Part shown: positions 42,333 through 49,343 of the stretch, piece by piece
Position numbering within the stretch: the stretch's first letter is position 1
How the letters are laid out: each line of letters opens with the position of its first letter
DNA from: Rhodococcus globerulus NBRC 14531
GTDB lineage: Bacteria; Actinomycetota; Actinomycetes; Mycobacteriales; Mycobacteriaceae
Direction of reading: 5' to 3'
Assembly: GCF_001894805.1 (NCBI RefSeq)
Contig: NZ_BCWX01000002.1
Coordinates: forward strand, 1,116,001-1,180,000
Length of the DNA: 64,000 nt
Notes under the pieces: generated by a model
Databases searched by the model: none
What the model saw: the letters and a program-made list of their open reading frames with translations, nothing else
What the model was told of the DNA's origin: nothing
Translations under genes and position numbers: made by a program

Positions 42333-43841
42333 TCAGTGTGCGCGTTTGCCTCCGGCTTTTCCGGCAGACGGGCGACCCGAATTCGGTGTACCTGTTCCGC
42401 GGCGCGGCGTGAGCCCCTTGGACGCGAGGCGCTCCGAACGTGTGGGGACGGGAGTGCCGTCGGCGCGAATCTTCTTCACCGTCTTGGGATCGGTGACCCG
42501 GCGCGACGCAACAGCGCGCTTGTCACCGTCCTTCTTCATCCGGCCGCCGGCAGCTGTGCGGCCAGCGGTGTCGTGTTCCTGGCGCCCACGCTTGGCCGTG
42601 TGTGTGACCTCGACGGTCGTATCGGGCGCTGCGACGGGGATTCCCGTCGGTTCCATGGCTCCGGTTATGCGGGTGAGTTCCAGATCGTCTGGACGGACCC
42701 GAACGCTGTGAACCTTCACGCCGGCCGCCTTGGTCAGCTTCTCGACCCCCGCGCGTTCCTCGTCGGTCACGATCGTCACGACAACACCCGATTCACCTGC
42801 GCGGGCCGTACGACCGGCGCGGTGCAGGTAATCCTTGGCCTCGGCGGGCGGATCGACATGGACAACCAGCGTCACGTCGTCGACATGGATGCCGCGGGCG
42901 GCAACGTCGGTAGCCACCAGGACCGGCGTCGTGCCGTCGGAGAACGACGCGAGGGTCTTGGTCCGGTTGTTCTGCGTCTTTCCGCCGTGCAGGGCTCCGG
43001 CGGACACGCCGATCAAATGCAGTTGCTGCGCAAGACGATCCACGCCGTGCTTCGTCTTGACGAACATGATGGTTCTTCCCGCACGCGAAGCGATATGTGC
43101 GACAACGGATCTCTTGTCCACCTGGTCCACGAACAGCAAGTGATGTTCCATGGTGGAGACCGTCGCAACCGGGGGAGCGGTGGCGTGCGATGCCGGGTTG
43201 CGCAGGTAGCCTGCGACCAAATCGTCGACCTTGCCGTCCAACGTTGCCGAAAAGAGAAGGCGTTGACCATCTTTCGGAGTCGTGTCGAGAATCTTGGCAA
43301 CCTCGTCGATGAAGCCCATGTCTGCCATGTGGTCCGCTTCGTCGATCGTGGTGATCACAACGTCGTCGAGGATCACCGAATTCTGCTCGAGTAGATCGAG
43401 CAACCGGCCAGGCGTGGCGATCAGCAGATCGACCCCGCGAGCCAGAATGTCGGCCTGACGCTTGATCGGGACGCCGCCCACCGCGCTCGCTACTCGCAAG
43501 CCGACCTCGGTGGCCGCGTCGTCGAGCGCTTTGTGAATCTGAATTGCCAGTTCGCGGGTGGGAGCGAGCACCAATCCGCGGGGGCGATTCCGTTTACTTG
43601 CGCCGCCTTTGAGGCGCACCAGCATCGGAAGCCCGAAAGCCAAAGTCTTGCCGGAACCTGTCGCGCCACGCCCCAGAACGTCGCGGCCTGCCAGCACATC
43701 GGGAATCGTGGCAGCCTGGATGGGGAACGGAGCATCAATCCCGTGTCGGCGCAGTGCGTGCACCATCACAGCGGGGATTCCGAGGTCGATGAACGAGCGC
43801 CCTTCGGTTGATGTGGGCGAGTCGATCGTCGATTTCGGCAT
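42333..43841 (-). CDS. DEAD-box RNA helicase
   Basis: This 502-residue RNA helicase has motif I GATGSGKT, Ib-type PTRELAIQ, motif II in TTIDEADHMADMG, motif III FSAT, and motif VI HRAGRTARAG. The C-terminus is a basic, disordered tail of about 110 residues (Lys/Arg, Thr, Gly) that probably binds RNA. It resembles the RhlE class. It is adjacent to the DMT gene on the same strand. A second helicase with a repetitive tail is 2 kb away. Confidence 0.93.
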   Translation of the reverse strand: MPKSTIDSPTSTEGRSFIDLGIPAVMVHALRRHGIDAPFPIQAATIPDVLAGRDVLGRGATGSGKTLAFGLPMLVRLKGGASKRNRPRGLVLAPTRELAIQIHKALDDAATEVGLRVASAVGGVPIKRQADILARGVDLLIATPGRLLDLLEQNSVILDDVVITTIDEADHMADMGFIDEVAKILDTTPKDGQRLLFSATLDGKVDDLVAGYLRNPASHATAPPVATVSTMEHHLLFVDQVDKRSVVAHIASRAGRTIMFVKTKHGVDRLAQQLHLIGVSAGALHGGKTQNNRTKTLASFSDGTTPVLVATDVAARGIHVDDVTLVVHVDPPAEAKDYLHRAGRTARAGESGVVVTIVTDEERAGVEKLTKAAGVKVHSVRVRPDDLELTRITGAMEPTGIPVAAPDTTVEVTHTAKRGRQEHDTAGRTAAGGRMKKDGDKRAVASRRVTDPKTVKKIRADGTPVPTRSERLASKGLTPRRGTGTPNSGRPSAGKAGGKRAH

Positions 43842-43856
43842 TTGTCCAGGCTACCG

Positions 43857-43894
43857 GGTATCGGTAGACGCAGGTGACCGCGTCTACCGATACC
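43857..43894. terminator. Long hairpin between gnd and the helicase
   Basis: GGTATCGGTAGACGC and GCGTCTACCGATACC form a perfect 15-bp stem with an 8-nt loop. It lies immediately after the gnd stop on the minus strand and before the helicase start. No T-run is present, so it may be a Rho-dependent or attenuating element. Confidence 0.65.
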
Positions 43895-43903
43895 GGGTGT
43901 GAA

Positions 43904-45361
43904 TCAGGCCTCGATTTCGCTACGGTCACCGCTCCACAACGTGTGGAACTTGCCGGGCTTGTCGATGCGCTCGTAGGTGTGAGCGCCGAAGAAGTCACGC
44001 TGACCCTGAGTCAACGCAGCCGGGAGACGCTCCGCGCGCAGTCCGTCGTAGTACGACAGCGACGACGCGAAAGCCGGCACCGGGATGCCGAGCATCGTCG
44101 CGGTGGCGACAACACGACGCCAGCTGTCGATTCCTGCTTCGATGGCTTCACGGAAGTACGGAGCGAGAATCAAGCTCGGCAGCGAAGGATCAGCGTCGAA
44201 CGCGTCCTTGATGCGGTTGAGGAACTGCGCGCGGATGATGCAACCACCGCGCCAGATCGTTGCCAGATCCGCAGGCTTGACGTCCCAGTTGTACTCGGCG
44301 CTGCCGGCCGCGATCTGGTCGAAGCCCTGCGCATATGCCACGATCTTCGAGGCGTACAGCGCTGCCTGGATGTCCGCGGCGAACTGCTCGGCATCAGCAG
44401 GCTTGTCACCGAGCGAACCCGAAGCCAAGCCCTGAGCCTGAGCTGCGGCGCGCTGCGTGCGGCTACCGGAGAGCGCGCGAGCGAACACGGCCTCGGCGAT
44501 ACCGGTAACCGGTACACCGAGATCCAGGGCGGACTTGACCGTCCAGCGGCCAGTGCCCTTCTGCTCGGCAGCGTCGACGATGACGTCGACCAGCGGCTTA
44601 CCCGTCTCGGCGTCGACCTGACGCAGAACCTCGGCTGTGATCTCGATCAGGTACGACTCGAGCGTGCCCTTGTTCCACTCGGTGAAGACGTCGGCGACCT
44701 GGCCGGCGTCGTAACCCAGAGCGTCACGGAAGAGGTTGTACGCCTCGCCGATGAGCTGCATGTCGGCGTACTCGATGCCGTTGTGCACCATCTTGACGAA
44801 GTGGCCGCTGCCGTCCGGACCGATGTGTGTGCAGCACGGGGTGCCGTCGACGTGAGCGGAGATCGACTCGAGAAGCGGGCCGAGAGCCTCGTAGGACTCC
44901 TTCGGGCCGCCGGGCATGATCGACGGACCGTTGAGTGCGCCTTCTTCGCCACCGGAGATACCAGCGCCGACGAAGTGGAGTCCACGCGCACGGATAGCGG
45001 CCTCACGGCGAATCGTGTCCGTGTACAGCGAGTTGCCGCCGTCGATGATGATGTCGCCCGGCTCCATCGCATTGGCGAGCTCTTCGATCACAGCGTCGGT
45101 CGGCGCGCCGGCCTTGACCATGATCAGCACGCGACGCGGCTTCTGCAGCGCGGCAACAAATTCCTCGACAGTCTCGGTGCGCACGAAGTCGCCCTCGGAA
45201 CCATGGTCGGCGATCAACGCATCGGTCTTCGCGATGCTGCGGTTGTGCAAGGCAACGGTGTGACCGTGGCGGGCGAAATTGCGGGCAATATTCGAACCCA
45301 TGACGGCCAGTCCGGTGACGCCGATCTGTGCCCGGGGTGATTCGGTGCTAGTGGTTGACAT
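43904..45361 (-). CDS. gnd: 6-phosphogluconate dehydrogenase, decarboxylating
   Basis: This 485-residue pentose-phosphate enzyme oxidises 6-phosphogluconate to ribulose 5-phosphate with NADP. The Rossmann motif GLAVMGSNIARN at the N-terminus, the catalytic section GPDGSGHFVKMVHNGIEYADMQ, and GTGRWTVKSALDLGVP are diagnostic. It lies between the helicases and guaB1, as in Rv1843c-Rv1844c (gnd1). Confidence 0.96.
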   Translation of the reverse strand: MSTTSTESPRAQIGVTGLAVMGSNIARNFARHGHTVALHNRSIAKTDALIADHGSEGDFVRTETVEEFVAALQKPRRVLIMVKAGAPTDAVIEELANAMEPGDIIIDGGNSLYTDTIRREAAIRARGLHFVGAGISGGEEGALNGPSIMPGGPKESYEALGPLLESISAHVDGTPCCTHIGPDGSGHFVKMVHNGIEYADMQLIGEAYNLFRDALGYDAGQVADVFTEWNKGTLESYLIEITAEVLRQVDAETGKPLVDVIVDAAEQKGTGRWTVKSALDLGVPVTGIAEAVFARALSGSRTQRAAAQAQGLASGSLGDKPADAEQFAADIQAALYASKIVAYAQGFDQIAAGSAEYNWDVKPADLATIWRGGCIIRAQFLNRIKDAFDADPSLPSLILAPYFREAIEAGIDSWRRVVATATMLGIPVPAFASSLSYYDGLRAERLPAALTQGQRDFFGAHTYERIDKPGKFHTLWSGDRSEIEA

Positions 45362-45468
45362 GCTTACAGCTTTCCCTCTCGGTCCGCGGCTGTGAAATCC
45401 TGCGCCTGGCGCAGCCGAAAAACTGTGCGGCCGCGACGCGCGTGAACATCAGACCGTGCATACAAAAC

Positions 45469-45507
45469 ACGGATGCAGATCACTTTATTGCAGTGACCTG
45501 CATCCGT
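45469..45507 (-). terminator. Terminator of the repeat-tailed helicase
   Basis: On the minus strand ACGGATGCAGGTCAC and GTGATCTGCATCCGT form a stem with one mismatch, followed by GTTTTG. It lies about 70 bases beyond the helicase stop. Confidence 0.8.
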
Positions 45508-45578
45508 CTCGATACAGCTTCCGGCGTGGCCGGAGTGTGATCAATATTCAGTTGGTGAGCCGCAGCTCAGCGAGCGTA

Positions 45579-47579
45579 TTACCGCTGATCGCGCTTCGGT
45601 CCGTCGAAGCCGTCGTAGCTACGACGGTCGGTGCGGCTGCGGAATCCGCCGCCACTGGTCGAGCCTGCGCGGTCGCTGCTGTCGCGGTTGCCTTGGTATC
45701 CACCCGTCGAGCGGTTGCCCTGGTATCCGGTGGAGGGGCGGCTGTCGCGGTCTCCGTAGGACGGGCGGCTGTCGCGGTTGCCCTGGTATCCGCCGCGGCT
45801 TTCGCCGTCACGGTTGCCCTGGTATCCACCCGAGGAACGGTTGCCCTGGTATCCGGTGGAGGGGCGGCTGTCGCGGTCTCCGTAGGACGGGCGGCTGTCG
45901 CGGTTGCCCTGGTAGCCGCCCGAGGAGCGGTTGCCCTGGTATCCGCCGCGGTCGCTGCTGTCGCGGTTGCCCTGGTAGCCACCCGAGGAACGATCACCCT
46001 GGTAACCACCGGAGGAGCGGTTGCCCTGGTATCCGCCGCGGCTTTCGCCGTCACGGTTGCCCTGGTATCCACCCGAGGAACGATCGCCCTGGTAGCCGCC
46101 CGAGGAGCGGTTGCCCTGGTATCCGCCGCGGTCGCTGCTGTCGCGGTTGCCCTGGTATCCACCCGACGAGCGATTTCCCTGGTAACCACCGGAAGAGCGG
46201 TTGCCCTGGTAGCCACCACCTTCACGGTTGCCCTGGTAACCGCGTGAACCACCACGGTCGCCGAAGGAGCGCTCGCCACGAGAAGAGCTCTCGCGCAACG
46301 GTTCTCCGGTGGGCTTCTTGGCTCCGGTGATGCGAGCGAGCTCGGCGGAACCCGGGGTGACGGGAACAGCTGCGGCGTTGACGCCCGCCATTCCGGTCAG
46401 GCGCTTGAACTGACGCTTCTGGTTCGGCAGAACGATCGCAACGACAGTTCCCTTCTCACCGGCGCGAGCCGTACGGCCTGCGCGGTGAAGGTAGTCCTTG
46501 TGATCGGCCGGGGGGTCGACATGAACGACGAGGTCGATGCCGTCGACGTGGATGCCGCGGGCTGCGACGTCGGTGGCAACAAGGACGGGAGTGCGGCCGT
46601 TCTTGAAACGCTCGAGGACGCGGGTGCGCTGGTTCTGTGCTTTGCCGCCGTGCAGGGACTCTGCGGCGATTCCGACTGCGCGGAGGCGATCGGTGATGCC
46701 TTCGCAACCGAGCTTGGTGCGGGCGAACATGATGGTGCGTCCGTCGCGGGCGCCGATTTCAGCGAGAACCGCGTCCTTCTGCCCGCGATCGACGAGGAGT
46801 ACGTAGTGCTCCATCGTGTCGACGCTCGCGCGGCCGTCTTCGGTGGAGTGGGTGACGTGGTTGGCCAGGAACTGACGAACCAGCGACTGGACCTCACGGT
46901 CGAGGGTTGCGGAGAACAGCAGACGTTGTCCGTCGGCCGGGGTCTCGCCGAGGATCGAGCGAACCTCAGGCAGGAAGCCCATGTCCGCCATCTGATCGGC
47001 TTCGTCGAGTGCGGTGATTTCCACCGAGTCGAGGATGCAGGTGCCCTGGCGCAGGTGATCGCCCAGACGACCCGGCGTAGCGACGAGGACGTCGACGCCG
47101 CGGCGGAGCTGATCGACCTGCTTGGCGAACGGAGTACCACCGACGGCGGGACGGACCGTGAGTCCGAGAGCGCCGGCGTAGGAGTTCAGGGAGTCGACCA
47201 CCTGGAATGCAAGTTCACGGGTCGGGACCAGCACGAGTGCGCGAGGACGCTTCGCGGCCGGACGATCTTCGTGGCGTGACAGGCGGGTCAGCATCGGCAG
47301 ACCGAAGGCCAGGGTCTTGCCCGATCCGGTCTGTGCGCGGCCCAGAACGTTGGTGCCGGCAAGCGCGTCCGGGATGGACTGAGCCTGGATGGGCGACGGG
47401 CTGGTGATGGAGTTGCGGGCCAGGGCGGCAACAAGCTGCTCGGGCAGGCCGATTTCGGCAAAAGTGATGGTGGGCTCAGCTGAGACGGCCTCGGTGGCGG
47501 CTTTGTCTTCAGCGGCGGGTGTTACTACGACATCTTCTGCGATGTTCTCAGAAGACGACATTTGGACAGCGTTGGTCAC
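45579..47579 (-). CDS. DEAD-box RNA helicase with long YQGNR-repeat tail
   Basis: This protein of about 666 residues has a RhlE/DeaD-type DEAD-box core (AQTGSGKT, PTRELAFQ, DEADQMADMG, FSAT, HRAGRTARAG) ending near residue 440. The remainder is a Gly-rich disordered tail of about 20 near-repeats built on YQGNR with RSSGG, RDSSDRGG or RDSRPSYGDRDSR spacers. GGAGAGG 7 bases before the GTG supports the start at 47579; an earlier start at 47606 is less likely. The Arg/Gly/Tyr repeats probably bind RNA and favour condensates. A 260-bp leader precedes it. Confidence 0.92.
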   Translation of the reverse strand: MTNAVQMSSSENIAEDVVVTPAAEDKAATEAVSAEPTITFAEIGLPEQLVAALARNSITSPSPIQAQSIPDALAGTNVLGRAQTGSGKTLAFGLPMLTRLSRHEDRPAAKRPRALVLVPTRELAFQVVDSLNSYAGALGLTVRPAVGGTPFAKQVDQLRRGVDVLVATPGRLGDHLRQGTCILDSVEITALDEADQMADMGFLPEVRSILGETPADGQRLLFSATLDREVQSLVRQFLANHVTHSTEDGRASVDTMEHYVLLVDRGQKDAVLAEIGARDGRTIMFARTKLGCEGITDRLRAVGIAAESLHGGKAQNQRTRVLERFKNGRTPVLVATDVAARGIHVDGIDLVVHVDPPADHKDYLHRAGRTARAGEKGTVVAIVLPNQKRQFKRLTGMAGVNAAAVPVTPGSAELARITGAKKPTGEPLRESSSRGERSFGDRGGSRGYQGNREGGGYQGNRSSGGYQGNRSSGGYQGNRDSSDRGGYQGNRSSGGYQGDRSSGGYQGNRDGESRGGYQGNRSSGGYQGDRSSGGYQGNRDSSDRGGYQGNRSSGGYQGNRDSRPSYGDRDSRPSTGYQGNRSSGGYQGNRDGESRGGYQGNRDSRPSYGDRDSRPSTGYQGNRSTGGYQGNRDSSDRAGSTSGGGFRSRTDRRSYDGFDGPKRDQR
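45680..46245 (-). repeat. Tandem coding repeat (YQGNR units)
   Basis: About 20 imperfect units of 24-42 bp built on TACCAGGGCAACCGC-like cores encode the helicase tail. Copies differ by a few bases and by inserted spacers, which indicates repeat expansion within the gene. The antisense strand happens to be open over the same stretch, giving a spurious Val/Ala/Ser-rich ORF. Confidence 0.85.
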
Positions 47580-47806
47580 GCGGAAACCTCTCCGGACTAC
47601 GGGCACGTCGCGGAGCGGAAGAAGTCATGCTTGAACACACGACACAGTTCGCAAAGGGACGAGCCAGGGCACATGTCACCTGGCAATCCGAACGCATACT
47701 GCGGGGAATTGGGCTGTGTGCCGTTAAATGTTGATGAACCACGATGGTGGCCGGGCTCTACTGTACGCCACTCGCTGCCGGGAAGTCAGGTAACCCCGCG
47801 TGTGAC

Positions 47807-47820
47807 CTGTACTACTACAG
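47807..47820. promoter_or_regulatory. CTGTA-CTAC-TACAG palindrome, weak BlaI-like site
   Basis: This short palindrome contains TACTACTACA, close to the half of the BlaI operator upstream of blaI. It lies 22 bases past the M56 gene stop and 230 bases upstream of the helicase GTG, so it could control the helicase leader. Only a weak match. Confidence 0.3.
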
Positions 47821-47841
47821 CGCGTTCTGCTGGTCAAGACC

Positions 47842-48795
47842 TTAGTACGCGTTGAGAAGTAAGCGAAGTTCGGTGAGCCACGGCACTGCGACGGCGACCG
47901 TGGGGACAACCAGAATCGTGATGGCGGCAAGGTAGGCACATACCGCAACACGGGGATCGGCAGCGTCTGTCGAGAGTCGCTGGACGCGGATCAACGTCGA
48001 CGGACCGCCGGCTGCCATGGCGCCACGCGGTGCGGTCGAACCTGCACACGCGACCAGTGCCCGGGCTAGGGGAGTCGGGCCCGTGACGCGAACCGCGGAA
48101 TCATCGGCCAGCAATTCGACCAGCAATTGGACGGATCCGAGGGCGGATTTGCTACGAACGAACCGGGGGAACGCATGGTTGACCGCGGTGAATGCTTCGA
48201 GAACCAGATCGTGACGCGCGCGCAGGTGTGAACGCTCGTGCGTGAGAATTGCCTTGACCTCGGCATGATCGAGGTTTTGCAACGTTCCTTGGCTCAGGAC
48301 CACCCGCTGACGTATTCCGGGCAGGCAGTACGCGATGGGTTCTTCGACATCGAGAACGCGCAGGTCCGGGGTGCGCTCCACCGCGGCGGGCATGGCGCAG
48401 TCGTCGAGTAGATCCACGAGGATGCGGTGGCGTGCCCGTCGTCGCCGAGTTCGTACACCCACTTGCAGGATCGAAAAAATCAGTTTCGCGCCGATGAGCA
48501 AGGTGAGCGCAAATACCACGACGTACAGAATCCACAGTGGCAAACCAAGAGCGTCGATCTCAGCGGTCGGCGCAGTAGTCGGTCGTCCGTCCGGTCCTGG
48601 AACCAGGAGCTGACTGGCAATGGCCAAGCCCGAGCTGAAAGCTGACAACACCGCGGCAAGCGCGATGGCCTGCCACAGGACGAGAGCCGCACGCGGCGCC
48701 CGGTACGGCCACGTGGAGCGGCTCAGGAGTGCTGGTACCGGACCCGCTAGCAACAACGCGAGGATTCCGAAAACCAGTGCAGTGGTGGCGTTCAT
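47842..48795 (-). CDS. BlaR1-like M56 membrane metallopeptidase (Rv1845c-like)
   Basis: This 317-residue protein has three or four membrane helices and a zinc metallopeptidase motif HERSHLRARHD in its middle. It lacks a penicillin-sensing C-terminal domain. With blaI directly upstream (44-base gap) it makes the BlaI/M56 pair in which the protease relieves repression. The signal that activates it is unknown. Confidence 0.88.
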   Translation of the reverse strand: MNATTALVFGILALLLAGPVPALLSRSTWPYRAPRAALVLWQAIALAAVLSAFSSGLAIASQLLVPGPDGRPTTAPTAEIDALGLPLWILYVVVFALTLLIGAKLIFSILQVGVRTRRRRARHRILVDLLDDCAMPAAVERTPDLRVLDVEEPIAYCLPGIRQRVVLSQGTLQNLDHAEVKAILTHERSHLRARHDLVLEAFTAVNHAFPRFVRSKSALGSVQLLVELLADDSAVRVTGPTPLARALVACAGSTAPRGAMAAGGPSTLIRVQRLSTDAADPRVAVCAYLAAITILVVPTVAVAVPWLTELRLLLNAY

Positions 48796-48839
48796 GACCT
48801 AGTCATCATGCACGAAGAAATCAGTTAGGCCTAGAAAAT

Positions 48840-49235
48840 CTACGGCCGCACATCTTTTTTCGCGGATTCGCGCACCTCGAGAGCGGCAAGTGCTTCGCGC
48901 AAAGCGTCAGCCTCGTCGGCATTGACCTGGCCGACGAAGTGAACCAGGGCTGCGGCTCGACCGTCCGACTCCGGCGCTTGAGCCAGAGCGTCGACCATCA
49001 GGCTCGCGACCAACTCTTCACGCTTGTTCACCGGGAGGTAGCGATGTGCACGATCGTCACGTTGCTGAATCACCAGGTGCTTCTTCGCGAGTCGTTGCAG
49101 GACGGTCATGACCGTCGTGTACGCCAGTTCGCGATGTGTTGCGAGTGCTTCATGTACCTGTCGCACAGTTTGGGGTTCGGTTGTAGACCACAAATGATCC
49201 ATAACCGCGCGTTCGAGTTCACCTAGACCTGCCAT
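48840..49235 (-). CDS. blaI: BlaI-family transcriptional repressor
   Basis: This 131-residue winged-helix repressor (LGELERAVMDHLWSTTEPQTVRQVHEAL, TTVMTVLQRLAKKHLVIQQRDDRAHRYLP) is the orthologue of Rv1846c. It should bind the TACTAC palindrome at 49270-49286 directly upstream of its own gene and repress itself, the M56 protease and possibly the divergent MprF-like gene. Cleavage by the M56 protease would release repression. Confidence 0.94.
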   Translation of the reverse strand: MAGLGELERAVMDHLWSTTEPQTVRQVHEALATHRELAYTTVMTVLQRLAKKHLVIQQRDDRAHRYLPVNKREELVASLMVDALAQAPESDGRAAALVHFVGQVNADEADALREALAALEVRESAKKDVRP

Positions 49236-49269
49236 TCTTCGATTCTACGGACTTCCACGACGAAATACG

Positions 49270-49286
49270 TACTACTGGTAGTAGTA
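49270..49286. promoter_or_regulatory. BlaI operator in the blaI/mprF-like divergent region
   Basis: TACTACT-GGT-AGTAGTA is a perfect 7-bp inverted repeat with a 3-base centre, very close to the known mycobacterial BlaI site. It lies 35 bases upstream of the blaI start and 58 before the MprF-like start. Confidence 0.85.
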
Positions 49287-49343
49287 AGGGCGGATCAATG
49301 AGTGTGGTATTGGACATAGTGAGCTGTAGGACAGATAACGTGG

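Noticed and set aside
45680..46245. Regular repeats that resemble a CRISPR array
   Set aside because: Repeats are in frame, diverge gradually, lack unique spacers of fixed size and encode a plausible helicase tail.
45456..46247. Long plus-strand ORF rich in Val/Ala/Ser repeats
   Set aside because: It is antisense to the YQGNR repeats of the helicase and owes its openness to the repeated codons; no ribosome site and no plausible protein.
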